Of a DNA stretch of 64,000 nucleotides, positions 36,435 through 45,504 are shown piece after piece. Numbering within the stretch: position 1 is the first letter of the stretch; each line of letters opens with the position of its first letter. The DNA comes from Pseudomonas sp. CFII64 (lineage in GTDB: Bacteria; Pseudomonadota; Gammaproteobacteria; Pseudomonadales; Pseudomonadaceae): assembly GCF_000416235.1 (NCBI RefSeq), contig NZ_ATLO01000025.1, positions 1 through 64,000 of the forward strand, given 5' to 3'. A model generated the notes under the pieces. The model was not told the origin of the DNA, searched no databases, and saw only the letters and a program-made list of their open reading frames with translations. A program made the position numbers and the translations under genes.

Positions 36435-37186
36435 AGGGCGATTCCCTTATGCCAGACCCGTTGGTCGGTCACGCTGTGATAAGGCGGGCGGTTCAGCTCG
36501 TAGGCCATGCTCATGGCGTCCAGCATGCTCCACAAAATGTCGAGTTTGAACTGCAGGATTTCCAGCATGCGCTGCTGGCCTTCGTAGGTCGTGTAATGCT
36601 TGAGCGTGATCGCCAGGCCGTGTTCCACGTCCCGGCGCGCCTGGCCCAGGCGGGTACGGAAATATTCGTAACCGGTCGGGTCGATCCACGGGTAATGCTG
36701 CGGCCAGCTGTCCAGGCGCGACTGGTGGATCTGCGGCGCGAACAGTTCGGTCAGCGAGCTGCTCGCCGCTTCCTGCCAGTTGGCCCGGCGCGCAAAGTTC
36801 ACGTAGGCGTCCACGGCGAAACGCACGCCGGGCAGCACCAGTTCCTGGGAGCGCAGCTGGTCCGGGTCCAGGCCGACAGCCTGTCCCAGACGCAGCCAGG
36901 CTTCGATGCCGCCGTCTTCACCGGGCGCGCCGTCGTGATCCAGCAAACGCTGAATCCACTCGCGACGAATCTCGCGGTCCGGGCAATTGGCCAGAATCGC
37001 GGCGTCCTTGAGCGGGATGTTCACCTGATAGTAGAAGCGGTTGGCGACCCACCCCTGAATCTGCTCACGGGTCGCCCGGCCTTCGTACATCGCCACGTGG
37101 AACGGGTGATAAATGTGGTAATACGCGCCCTTGGCGCGCAGGGCCTGCTCGAATTCAGCGGGGGACAGCGGCGTTGCTTCGCTCAT
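36431..37186 (-). CDS. pqqC: PQQ synthase PqqC
   Basis: A 251-residue cofactorless oxidase that carries out the final ring closure and eight-electron oxidation to PQQ. Family segments include [33 protein letters not shown] and [19 protein letters not shown]. Usual length. A REPIN lies between it and pqqB. Confidence 0.97.
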   Translation of the reverse strand: MSEATPLSPAEFEQALRAKGAYYHIYHPFHVAMYEGRATREQIQGWVANRFYYQVNIPLKDAAILANCPDREIRREWIQRLLDHDGAPGEDGGIEAWLRLGQAVGLDPDQLRSQELVLPGVRFAVDAYVNFARRANWQEAASSSLTELFAPQIHQSRLDSWPQHYPWIDPTGYEYFRTRLGQARRDVEHGLAITLKHYTTYEGQQRMLEILQFKLDILWSMLDAMSMAYELNRPPYHSVTDQRVWHKGIAL

Positions 37187-37223
37187 TTGGGCTCCCGTTA
37201 ATCATCAGAATGGAATGAACGTT

Positions 37224-37315
37224 CCGTAGGAGCGGCTTTAGCCGCGAAGGGGCCGGTACATTCCCTGCATTTCTTTCGTCCGGGAAGTAGCCCTCCCGGC
37301 TAAAGCCAGTCCTAC
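37224..37315. repeat. REPIN between pqqB and pqqC
   Basis: Units gtaggagcggctttagccgc and cccggctaaagccagtccta. It fills the 138-bp gap inside the pqq operon. Confidence 0.83.
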
Positions 37316-37324
37316 AAAATCTCG

Positions 37325-38236
37325 CTAGAGCTCGATACTCATCCCATCGAAGGCCACTTCGACGTTGCGCCGCGCCAGTTCGGCGCGTTCGGCGGAATCT
37401 TCGTCGAGAATCGGGTTGGTGTTATTGATGTGGATAAGCACCTTGCGCTGCTTGGGCAGGCGCTCCAGCACTTCGAGCATGCCGCCGGGGCCGTTCTGCG
37501 CCAGGTGGCCCATTTCGGTGCCGGTCCGGGTGCCCACGCCACGGCGCTGCATTTCGTCGTCGTCCCACATCGTGCCGTCCACCAGCAGGCAATCGGCAGC
37601 GGTCATTTTTTCCATCAGATCGTCATCGACTTTGCCCAGGCCTGGCGCATAGAACAGCTTGCCGCCGGTCTTGAGGTCTTCAACCATCAGACCGATGTTA
37701 TCGCCCGGATGCGGGTCAAAGCGGTGCGGCGAATAGGGCGGCGCGGCGCTGCGCAGCGGGAAAGGCGTGAAGCGCAGATTCGGGCAGGCCGGAATCACAA
37801 AACTGCCGTCGAGCTCGATACGGTTCCAGTCCAGGCCGCCGTTCCAGTGCTTGAGCATAGTGAACAGCGGGAAACCGGTGCTCAAATCTTCATGGACCAT
37901 GTCGGTACACCAGACTTGATGCGGGCAACCTTCACGCAGGCTCAACAGGCCCGTGGTGTGGTCGATCTGGCTGTCCATCAGGATGATCGCGCTGATCCCG
38001 GTATCGCGTAGGGCGCGTCCCGGCTGCATGGGCGCGAAGCCGGCAAGTTGCGCGCGGATGTCCGGCGAGGCGTTGCACAGCACCCAGTTGACGCCATCGT
38101 CGGACAGCGCGATGGACGATTGGGTGCGCGCGACCGCCCGCAGGCTGCCGTCACGAAAGCCCGCGCAGTTGGCGCAATTGCAGTTCCATTGAGGGAATCC
38201 GCCACCGGCGGCAGATCCTAGAATCTGGATGTACAT
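37325..38236 (-). CDS. pqqB: PQQ biosynthesis protein PqqB
   Basis: A 303-residue metallo-beta-lactamase-fold protein beginning [20 protein letters not shown]; the CNCANC cluster and the metal motif are typical. It acts as a hydroxylase forming the quinone precursor. The start at 38236 was chosen; an upstream codon at 38269 is not conserved. It follows pqqA after an intervening terminator-like hairpin. Confidence 0.96.
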   Translation of the reverse strand: MYIQILGSAAGGGFPQWNCNCANCAGFRDGSLRAVARTQSSIALSDDGVNWVLCNASPDIRAQLAGFAPMQPGRALRDTGISAIILMDSQIDHTTGLLSLREGCPHQVWCTDMVHEDLSTGFPLFTMLKHWNGGLDWNRIELDGSFVIPACPNLRFTPFPLRSAAPPYSPHRFDPHPGDNIGLMVEDLKTGGKLFYAPGLGKVDDDLMEKMTAADCLLVDGTMWDDDEMQRRGVGTRTGTEMGHLAQNGPGGMLEVLERLPKQRKVLIHINNTNPILDEDSAERAELARRNVEVAFDGMSIEL

Positions 38237-38290
38237 GTCAGCTCCATGCCGCGAGGTCGTGAAACGCAAAAATAAAAAGGGTCATGCCAA

Positions 38291-38319
38291 TAAAAAAAGC
38301 CCCGGCGAACCGAGGCTTT
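38291..38319 (-). terminator. Terminator/attenuator between pqqA and pqqB
   Basis: On the minus strand a 10-bp stem (aaagcctcgg/ccggggcttt, one mismatch) with loop ttcg, followed by a T run. It probably lets pqqA be made in excess of the downstream enzymes. Confidence 0.85.
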
Positions 38320-38333
38320 GCACCGCGTCGTAA

Positions 38334-38405
38334 TCAACGGCTTGCGAAGTACATGGTGACTTCGAAACCGATACGCAGATCAGTGTAAGCAGGTTTAGTC
38401 CACAT
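38334..38405 (-). CDS. pqqA: PQQ precursor peptide PqqA
   Basis: A 23-residue peptide that begins [20 protein letters not shown] and ends ASR. The E-x3-Y pair, Glu15 and Tyr19, provides all carbon and nitrogen atoms of PQQ after cross-linking. GGAG lies about 9 bp before the ATG. It stands between pqqF and pqqB on the same strand, as expected. The gene is easily missed by size-limited gene finders. Confidence 0.97.
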   Translation of the reverse strand: MWTKPAYTDLRIGFEVTMYFASR

Positions 38406-38560
38406 AGAAGACTCCTTTTGGGTGATTGCAGCGGTGGGTAGGTACATCTTTAGTACACCCCGAAGGGGATATCGTTCGATGCTTAGGGAGCTATGTTACT
38501 TAATTTAACAATTGCTGGCTGTCCTCATCCTGAACAAAGCTTTTGCATTCCCGGTAATGA

Positions 38561-40882
38561 TCAATTCGTCTGCGAGGAAGAATTGCTCACGATCAGCCAG
38601 CCCGCGCTGGCCTTTTCCAGCTGTTGCGCAGCCTTGAACAGCGCGGTTTTCTGCTGATCCATGACCGCTGCGAGCAAGCGCTTCGGGTAATCCGCGCTGT
38701 GTCCGGCAAGATGCGCCTGCCAGAGCATTTCAGCTGCGCTGGCGCCCTCCATGCCCGCGCTGTCCAGTTGCGCCGCCAGGGTTTGTTGTTGCTGGGGCAG
38801 GTCGGCGCTGTCGATCAACTCAGGGATGTGCGCAATGAAGTCGCTGATGTGCTGGACCAATTCCTGCACCGAAGCGCCGGGCGATTGCACGCCGAACAGC
38901 AATCCGCCTTGCCCCGCGATCTGTCGGAAACCGCTGAAAACCGCGTAGCCCAATTGCAGCTCAACCCGCAAACGCTGATAAAACGGCCCGCAGGTCAGGT
39001 GCGCGAGCATGCGCCACGCGGCTTCGTCGGCAACGCTCAGGCTGGGAGTCGGACAAAACAGTATTACGGCGCTTTCGGACGAGTCCGACGCTTCTGATCG
39101 CCAATGCTTGCCGGGTTGCAGGGCGGTTGCCTGCAGCATGTTTTGATCTTTGCTGCCGGGCGTCAGCTCAAGCGCAGCGTTTGTCGCCTGCGCGGTTTGC
39201 TCCGACAGGCCGGCCGCGAAGCTGATCCAGCGTGCGGCCGCCCACAGCGATTGAGCATCGGCAATGGCTTCGCCCGGAACGCTGTTCAAATAATGATCAG
39301 GCAGCGACTTGAGCAACTGGCGGATCGGGATCAGCGCCGCTTCCTGACCGGGCTGTCCGTGACGTGACAAGGCTGCATCGTCTGGATGGCGCAAAAGCCG
39401 TAATGCGTGTTCGAGAATCATCGCCAGCGGCGCATTCAGGCCGATCAGCTTGAGTTGCCAGTCATTGCCATACGCGGTGAAAGCCAGATTCACGCCAGCT
39501 TGCCTGGCGTCTTCGCCCAGGTTGCGCAGGCTTCGGTCGAACATGTGCCACAGCGCCGGTTGTGGCGACGGCAGCGTCCAGCGCAGGTAAATCGCGCCGT
39601 CAGTGCTGCTGTCGTCGCTTTGGGATGTCAGAAAAGGATTCGGTTGCGGTAGCTTCCAGTCGACTTTTTCGACAGTGGACTCCAACGTGGCCGTAAGTTG
39701 GTTCAACAACGCATCGAGGGCTTGAGCGCCTTCATCCGACAGGCCTTGCGGTGCGTTGCGCGCGTAGTGATGGGCCAGATCCAGCGCGCCGCAGGTGTCC
39801 AGGCGACGTTGCTGAATACGGTGGTAGTCGGCGCGAACGCTTGGCCAGTTGCCCTTGAAAAAAATTAGCCAGTCAAACAGCAATCTCGCCTGCTGCTCAC
39901 CTGTGGGAGCGAGCTTGCTCGCAATAGCCCTATCAACCCCGACAACCATTTCAACCTTGATCAACAATTGCCCGGCAAACTGGTAAAGCACCTCAGCCTT
40001 CAACGTTTCAGCCAGCCCCCGCGCACGTAACTGCGCAGTCAATCCGCCCGGATGCGCTGAATCCAGGTGATGACAGAGAAATGCCGCTGCTTCGTCAGCG
40101 GCGTCGTTGAGGTTTTCCCAGGCAAGAAGCAGGTTGCGCCGACCCGTTTTGTCGACTGACTGCACGAAAGTTGCGCGATCCATTAACCTCGGCGGTTCGC
40201 TCTGCCGGACCGCTTGGCCCGCGACAAAATACCCGCCGTGGATCGAGGCCAGGGTTTTCAGCTCTGCCAGGGATTGCGGGCCGGTCAGGCACAAGGTCAT
40301 TTGCCCGGCTTGATAAAAGCGTCGGTAAAAATCCCGCAAAGCCTGCTGAAACGCCTGACGCGGCACTGGCAAACTGAAGCGATTGCCTGCATGAAAGGCT
40401 TTCAGAGGATGACTGGCGCAGATGGGCTCAAGCAGGCGGATCTGCTCGCGCACCTTGGCGTCTCGTGACCAGGCGATGAATTCGGCATGCAGCACTTCCC
40501 GTTCCCGCAGCTGATCTTCCAGTGTCATACGCGGGTGGGCGAGCATTTCGCACAGACGATCCAGCCCTTCCCCGAACACCGCCAATGGCAGCTCGAAGAA
40601 AAAGTCAGTGGTGCGCTCCCGGGTGCTGGCATTGAGCTGGCCGCCGTTACGCTGCACGAAGGCCATCAGTTTCTGATCGTCGGCGAAACGCTCGGTGCCG
40701 AGGAAGAACAAATGCTCCAGAAAATGCGCCAGCCCCGGCCATGCAGCGGGCACATCATGACTTCCGGCCGCGACCCGCAACGACGCAGCCGCGCGCTTGA
40801 GCCTCGGCGCATGACACAGCACCACGCGCAGCCCGTTGGCGAGCGTGAGGTGTTCGATGTTGGGGTTGGCGGAGGCGGGCAT
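38561..40882 (-). CDS. pqqF: PQQ-associated M16 peptidase PqqF
   Basis: A 773-residue insulinase-family zinc protease. The inverted zinc motif HFLEH is at residues 53-57 in LAHFLEHLFF, with the distal Glu in the following helix. It is thought to excise the cross-linked Glu-Tyr from PqqA. It lies directly upstream of pqqA on the same strand. Odd feature: an in-frame REP unit (39901-39929) adds about a dozen residues near residue 320 (VDRAIASKLAPTG). The reading frame stays open, so the protein may still work. Confidence 0.93.
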   Translation of the reverse strand: MPASANPNIEHLTLANGLRVVLCHAPRLKRAAASLRVAAGSHDVPAAWPGLAHFLEHLFFLGTERFADDQKLMAFVQRNGGQLNASTRERTTDFFFELPLAVFGEGLDRLCEMLAHPRMTLEDQLREREVLHAEFIAWSRDAKVREQIRLLEPICASHPLKAFHAGNRFSLPVPRQAFQQALRDFYRRFYQAGQMTLCLTGPQSLAELKTLASIHGGYFVAGQAVRQSEPPRLMDRATFVQSVDKTGRRNLLLAWENLNDAADEAAAFLCHHLDSAHPGGLTAQLRARGLAETLKAEVLYQFAGQLLIKVEMVVGVDRAIASKLAPTGEQQARLLFDWLIFFKGNWPSVRADYHRIQQRRLDTCGALDLAHHYARNAPQGLSDEGAQALDALLNQLTATLESTVEKVDWKLPQPNPFLTSQSDDSSTDGAIYLRWTLPSPQPALWHMFDRSLRNLGEDARQAGVNLAFTAYGNDWQLKLIGLNAPLAMILEHALRLLRHPDDAALSRHGQPGQEAALIPIRQLLKSLPDHYLNSVPGEAIADAQSLWAAARWISFAAGLSEQTAQATNAALELTPGSKDQNMLQATALQPGKHWRSEASDSSESAVILFCPTPSLSVADEAAWRMLAHLTCGPFYQRLRVELQLGYAVFSGFRQIAGQGGLLFGVQSPGASVQELVQHISDFIAHIPELIDSADLPQQQQTLAAQLDSAGMEGASAAEMLWQAHLAGHSADYPKRLLAAVMDQQKTALFKAAQQLEKASAGWLIVSNSSSQTN
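39901..39929. repeat. REP unit inside the pqqF coding sequence
   Basis: ctgtgggagcgagcttgctc followed by gcaatagcc is a typical single Pseudomonas REP, differing in type from the other REPs here. It is read through in frame in pqqF. Confidence 0.8.
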
Positions 40883-40975
40883 GTTGGTTCCGATGGGGAT
40901 CAGCGGGTCATGCTAGCGGAAATGGGTATGAACGAGTTCGGATTCTGTGGCGCAACCTTGAACCTCAACACAGCC

Positions 40976-41070
40976 GGTAGGAGGGGACTTGTCCCCGAAG
41001 AGGGCAGTGCAAGCGCTGAAAATATTCTTCGGTAGACCCGACGCTTTCCCGGACAAGTCCGGTCCTACCG
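40976..41070. repeat. REPIN between pqqF and davA
   Basis: Units ggtaggaggggacttgtccc and cccggacaagtccggtccta, the same type as the element at 28906. Confidence 0.85.
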
Positions 41071-41091
41071 AGCTGTGCTCTTCCAGCAGCA

Positions 41092-41892
41092 TCAACTCTC
41101 ACCCAGCCCCGCATACAACCCCGGCCGTCGGTCATTGAAATAGGTATTGATCGCCCTGGAGTCGGTCATCAATTGCCGATCCAGCTTGCCGCTGACCAGT
41201 TCCTCAGCTCGACCCGCGACGGCCAAACGGCTGCCATCCGGCGCGCAAATGCTGCTCAGGCCGCAATATTGGATAGTGCCTTCGCTGCCGCAATAGTTGG
41301 CGTAGGCCACGTAGCATTGGTTTTCGTAGGCGCGGGCGCGGACCGTCACTTCGCAGACAAAGTCATACGGCGCCATGTTCGCGGTGGGCACCAGAATCAC
41401 CTCGGCGCCGGCCAATGCCAGACGGCGGGTGTTTTCGGGGAATTCGACGTCGTAGCAGATCAGCAATCCGAGCCGCCAGCCGTTGAGTTCCACCACCGGG
41501 AAGCGATCTTCGCCGACAGCAAACATCGACTTATCCAGCTCGCCATACAGATGCGTCTTACGGTAATTGCACAGGCTTTTGCCGTGGGCATCGATCAGCT
41601 GCACCGAGTTGTAGATCTGGTCGCTGGCGTTGCGTTCGGGATATCCATAAAGGATGGCGATGTGATGCGCCTGGGCGATGGCCGCGACTTGCGCGGCCGC
41701 GAAACCATCGCAAGGCTGCGCCAATGCACCGGCCGCCTGGGCGCCGATGTTGTAGCCGGTGAGGAACATTTCCGGGCAGACCAGCAAATCGACGCCCTGG
41801 CTCGCGGCCTCCCGGGCCTGGAAATCCAGGCGTTGCAGATTGCCGTTGATATCCAGCGGCAGCGGCGTGCATTGGTAGAGCGCGATGTGCAT
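41092..41892 (-). CDS. davA: 5-aminopentanamidase (delta-aminovaleramidase) DavA
   Basis: A 266-residue nitrilase-superfamily amidase with the triad E41 (CPEMFL), K112 (YRKTHLYGE) and C146 (LLICYDVEFPE). It hydrolyses 5-aminopentanamide to 5-aminovalerate in lysine catabolism. The start ATG 41892 (MHIALYQ) lies 17 bp after the davB stop; in-frame codons further upstream lie inside davB. The pairing with davB supports the assignment. Confidence 0.93.
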   Translation of the reverse strand: MHIALYQCTPLPLDINGNLQRLDFQAREAASQGVDLLVCPEMFLTGYNIGAQAAGALAQPCDGFAAAQVAAIAQAHHIAILYGYPERNASDQIYNSVQLIDAHGKSLCNYRKTHLYGELDKSMFAVGEDRFPVVELNGWRLGLLICYDVEFPENTRRLALAGAEVILVPTANMAPYDFVCEVTVRARAYENQCYVAYANYCGSEGTIQYCGLSSICAPDGSRLAVAGRAEELVSGKLDRQLMTDSRAINTYFNDRRPGLYAGLGES

Positions 41893-41909
41893 GGCTTCAT
41901 GCCTCCTGT

Positions 41910-43589
41910 TCAATCGGCCAGGGCGATCGGGCCTATTTCGTGGAACACATCGCCAGGGCCTGGATTTACTGCGTGAGTCTTGCCGCCGAAGTGGGTCATG
42001 ATGCCCCACACCGCGTTCAGCGAGGTCTGCACCGCGCCTTCAACCCAGGCCGGCGTCCAGGATACGTCGTCGCCGGCGATGAACATGCCGCGCTGTTCGC
42101 TGGGCATGTCCTGCTGCATGAAGTGCGCGTACATGCGTTGGTTATAGCGGTAATGCCCTGGCAATGCGCCTTTGAACGCGCCGAGGAAATGCGGATCGGC
42201 TTCCCAGGACACGGTAATCGGGTCGCCAATGATCCGCGCCGCGATATCCACTTTAGGGTAGATCTTCTTCAGCGCATCGAGTGCCAGTTTCACGCGTTTT
42301 TCGATGGGCTGCGGCAACATCTTCAGCGCGTCGCTCATCCACGAATACGACAGGCAGATCACGCCGGGCTTGTCGTCGCCGTTATCAAACAGGTACGTGC
42401 CGCGTGTCAGGCGATCAGTCAGCGTCATGCTCATCAGGTCGCGGCCGGTTTCCGGGTCTTTGTCTTTCCAGAACGGCCGGTCGACCATGACGAAGGTTTT
42501 CGACGACTGCATGTAGCGCGTGCGGTCCAGGGCCATCCACATCTTTTGCGAGAACAGGCTTTCTTCGCACTCGATTTGGGTGGTCAGCAGCCAGCTCTGG
42601 CAGGTGGTCAGCACGGCCGCGTAATGGCGGGTGTCGCCCCAGTTGTCGGTCACTGCCAGGCGGCCATCATCGGCGCGGGCAATGCGCTTGACCCCGGTAC
42701 GCGGCGCGCCGTGGTGCAGCGTCGCCAGACTGGTGCCTTGCGGCCAGTGCGCGCAGCGCTCCGGGACGTGCTTCCAGATCCCCAGCGGCACTTGCTCGAC
42801 GCCGCCGACAATCAGGTGCTGATGATCGTCGCAGTTGGTCATCACCACGCGGAAGATTTCCAGCATCGAGTTGGGGAAATCCGAATCCCAGCCGCCGGTC
42901 CCAAAACCCACCTGGCCGAACACTTCGCGATGGTAAAACGACAGCTTGGCGAACGCCTTGGAAGTGGCGACAAAATCGTAGAACGTGCGGTCATCCCACA
43001 GCGGAACGAGGGTGTTCCACAACTGTTTGAGGCGGGGCACATCGCGGTCGCGAATGGCTTGCTGGATATCCTTGAAACCCGAACCTTCCTCCAGCGCGTC
43101 CGCCCAGGCGTCAGCGACTTCCTGAAACAGCGCGGGCAAATCCGACAGCTTCTGTGCGTAATACGTGGTGCCTTCCAGATCGATCACAGTGCTGCCGGAC
43201 GCAGCCGTCAGCGGGTTGGGGAAGGGTTTTGATTCCAGGCCGAGTTTATCGACATAGTGATAAAACGCCGTGGACGACACCGGAAAGCGCATGCCGCCCA
43301 GCTCGGCGATGATCCCCTCGGTGCCTTCAAACGCCTGGGAGCGCAAGCGGCCGCCCATCTTCGAGGCCTCGTACACCACCGGCTTGAGGCCCAGTTTCAT
43401 CAACTCGTAAGCCGCCACCAATCCGGCAATGCCCGCGCCGACAATCGCCACTTCCGCGCCGTGATTCTCCACTGGAATACTGCCCAGCCCGGCCGGATGC
43501 TCGATCCAGTCGTCAAAGGCAAAAGGGAAGTCCGGACCGAAAATAGTGATCGGCTTTTTACCGTCTGCGGGGTGGCGATTGTTGTTCAT
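41910..43589 (-). CDS. davB: L-lysine 2-monooxygenase DavB
   Basis: A 559-residue FAD amine oxidase-type monooxygenase that converts L-lysine to 5-aminopentanamide. The Rossmann motif is VAIVGAGIAGLVAAYELMKL (about residues 47-66). The whole sequence, e.g. NRHPADGKKPITIFGPDFPF, is close to my recollection of P. putida DavB. The related tryptophan 2-monooxygenase (IaaM) is the alternative family member, but the davA partner favours lysine. Confidence 0.94.
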   Translation of the reverse strand: MNNNRHPADGKKPITIFGPDFPFAFDDWIEHPAGLGSIPVENHGAEVAIVGAGIAGLVAAYELMKLGLKPVVYEASKMGGRLRSQAFEGTEGIIAELGGMRFPVSSTAFYHYVDKLGLESKPFPNPLTAASGSTVIDLEGTTYYAQKLSDLPALFQEVADAWADALEEGSGFKDIQQAIRDRDVPRLKQLWNTLVPLWDDRTFYDFVATSKAFAKLSFYHREVFGQVGFGTGGWDSDFPNSMLEIFRVVMTNCDDHQHLIVGGVEQVPLGIWKHVPERCAHWPQGTSLATLHHGAPRTGVKRIARADDGRLAVTDNWGDTRHYAAVLTTCQSWLLTTQIECEESLFSQKMWMALDRTRYMQSSKTFVMVDRPFWKDKDPETGRDLMSMTLTDRLTRGTYLFDNGDDKPGVICLSYSWMSDALKMLPQPIEKRVKLALDALKKIYPKVDIAARIIGDPITVSWEADPHFLGAFKGALPGHYRYNQRMYAHFMQQDMPSEQRGMFIAGDDVSWTPAWVEGAVQTSLNAVWGIMTHFGGKTHAVNPGPGDVFHEIGPIALAD

Positions 43590-43721
43590 GACTGACCTTG
43601 TTTTGCCGGGACGCGAAAGCAGACAGTCTAGTTAAGAGTTGAGGCGTTAAAAAGACGCAAAGTGTCGTCGTTTTGCAGTGTTATTGTGCGATGTGACGAG
43701 GTTGGTGGTCATGTTTACGCT

Positions 43722-44183
43722 TTACACCGGCTGCCCACGATCAATCTTGCTGCTGAGAATGATTGAGGTGGTGGTTTTCTCGACGCCGTCGATGCTGCCG
43801 ATCAGGTCCAGCAGTTGATCCAGCTGTTCCGGCGATTCGGTGCGCAACCAGGCCACGTAATCAAATTCGCCGCTCACGGCACACAGCTGCTGGACCTGGG
43901 CGAGCGTGCTGAGGCGGCGCAAGACTTCCTTGCCGGAGCGTGGCTGCACGGTGATCCCGACATAAGCCTGCAAACCGCCATCCACCACCCGCTGACTCAA
44001 GCGCACGCCATAACCGGTAATGACCTTCGCACTTTCCAGGCGCGCCAGTCGCGAGGTCACGGTCGTGCGGGCGATGCCCAGTTGCCGGGCGAGCATGGCC
44101 ACGCTTTCCCTGGCGTTGAGCTGCAAGGCGGCGATCAGCTGGCGGTCGATTTCATCCAGAACAGGCGGGCGTACGGCAGACAC
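43722..44183 (-). CDS. Lrp/AsnC-family regulator
   Basis: A 153-residue regulator: N-terminal HTH (MLARQLGIARTTVTSRLARL at about residues 30-49) and a C-terminal RAM domain (GLQAYVGITVQPRSGKEVLR). It lies directly upstream of davBA on the same strand with 132 bp between, so it probably responds to lysine or a related amino acid and controls davBA; this is inference from position. Confidence 0.92.
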   Translation of the reverse strand: MSAVRPPVLDEIDRQLIAALQLNARESVAMLARQLGIARTTVTSRLARLESAKVITGYGVRLSQRVVDGGLQAYVGITVQPRSGKEVLRRLSTLAQVQQLCAVSGEFDYVAWLRTESPEQLDQLLDLIGSIDGVEKTTTSIILSSKIDRGQPV

Positions 44184-44231
44184 GTTTTTCTCCAGTCAAA
44201 GCATCGCGCCGACAAAGCAGCGGCGGTTGGG

Positions 44232-45311
44232 TCAGATCTTCCAGCGCTTGGCCGTCTTGGACAAGCGCTGTTGCAGCCCGTCGAGGTTGCTTGCCAGTTG
44301 CAGCATCAACAGGTGATACCCGGTCAATTCAGCGGGCACCGGGCTGCTCGGCATCGGCAGTGGCGAGTTGCCGTCGGTTTTGCGGTCCAGGCGTTCGGTG
44401 GCGCCGGTTTGCAGCGCCCGCGCCATGCCGATCAACTGGCGCCGGGTTTGGCGGTATTCGGCATCCAGCCGCGCTTTCCATGCTTCGCCAGCCACTTGGT
44501 CGAGGTCTGCGGGACGAATGTTGGAGAGGATTTCAAGGGTGCTCAGGCACATGCGGAAATGGCCCTGAATGGCGTCCAGCTCGACCATGGAAATCCGCAC
44601 TTCCTTGGACACCGAAGGCATCAATGAGCGCAGTTGCAGCATGGTGGCGTTCAGGCGCGCCATCAGCTTGAGATGCTCATCGGCGGTAATTGGCTGACCC
44701 TGATTGATACGCCCGTAAACCTTGGCGCAATCGCGCAGACCGCTGGCCAGGTTGTAGCGCCAGGAAAACGTGGCGTACAGCGGCAGCGCAAAGGAAAACG
44801 CCAGCGCCAGAACGATGCCGATCAGGATATCCACCGTACGCCAGAGGCCGTCGCTCAACGGGTTGTCGCCATGCCCGGCGACGATGAACAGGGTGATGGC
44901 CGACAGCAGCGCGGTATAGCCGCCCTTGCCGATGGCGTGATAGGCAAAGAAGCCGCAGGCCAGGGACATCATCAGATACGTCAGCAGCGGCAGCTCGAAA
45001 TAGTCCTGCTGCCAGACCACCGCCAATCCCAGTCCCGCACCGATCAAGGTGCCGTAAGCCCGCTCCACGGACTTCTTGCCGATATTGCCGTGATGCTGCA
45101 AACCGCCGATCACGATCAGCATCGTGACGGATGCCCACTCGCCGTGGGGCAAATTGATCCCGGTGGTCAGCAGGATCGAGACCAGCAGGCCGACGACGAT
45201 GCGTCCGGCATGGATGTAACGCGCATGGCGGTAGCGGCGATAAGGGTCCAGCAAAGGACGCAAGACACGGCGAAGCCAGAAGGGGAGCCAGGAGGAGCTG
45301 GAAGTTGTCAT
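44232..45311 (-). CDS. FUSC-family membrane transporter
   Basis: A 359-residue inner-membrane protein with six membrane segments in the first 190 residues (RIVVGLLVSILLTTGINLPH onward) and a helical cytoplasmic C-terminus. The FUSC/aromatic acid exporter family includes YccS, YhfK and AaeB. The substrate is unknown. Divergent from the yjf-type operon, so the operator region 45429-45486 may affect it too. Confidence 0.88.
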   Translation of the reverse strand: MTTSSSSWLPFWLRRVLRPLLDPYRRYRHARYIHAGRIVVGLLVSILLTTGINLPHGEWASVTMLIVIGGLQHHGNIGKKSVERAYGTLIGAGLGLAVVWQQDYFELPLLTYLMMSLACGFFAYHAIGKGGYTALLSAITLFIVAGHGDNPLSDGLWRTVDILIGIVLALAFSFALPLYATFSWRYNLASGLRDCAKVYGRINQGQPITADEHLKLMARLNATMLQLRSLMPSVSKEVRISMVELDAIQGHFRMCLSTLEILSNIRPADLDQVAGEAWKARLDAEYRQTRRQLIGMARALQTGATERLDRKTDGNSPLPMPSSPVPAELTGYHLLMLQLASNLDGLQQRLSKTAKRWKI

Positions 45312-45428
45312 GCAGAAAAGACCGCGCAGGGCGGGAATGAATCCCGGACTTCAATGAGTGAATGGTCGTCAGTAAGCCATATATGGCGCGCATTGTGGGT
45401 TGCTGAGGAAATTTCTGACGCATTTTGT

Positions 45429-45486
45429 ATCACATGTGAGGTGTTGTGCATCCTGAACATTGAGCGTAGTGTGCCTCACATGTGAT
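45429..45486. promoter_or_regulatory. Paired palindromic operator upstream of the yjf-type operon
   Basis: The perfect palindrome TCACATGTGA occurs at 45430-45439 and again at 45476-45485. The flanks make 13-bp inverted arms, atcacatgtgagg and cctcacatgtgat. Site spacing is 46 bp. The second copy ends 19 bp before the ATG of the first gene. It looks like a two-site operator for a dimeric repressor; no regulator gene is adjacent. Confidence 0.6.
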
Positions 45487-45504
45487 GCACAAGAGGACGC
45501 CGAA

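Noticed and set aside
41910..43589. Tryptophan 2-monooxygenase (auxin synthesis, IaaM) instead of lysine 2-monooxygenase
   Set aside because: The sequence follows DavB closely and is paired with a DavA-type amidase and Lrp regulator, as in the lysine pathway.
45312..45504. Sigma-54 promoter for the PspA-type operon, as in E. coli psp
   Set aside because: No GG-N10-GC element with proper flanks was seen upstream of 45505, and no PspF-like activator gene is nearby.
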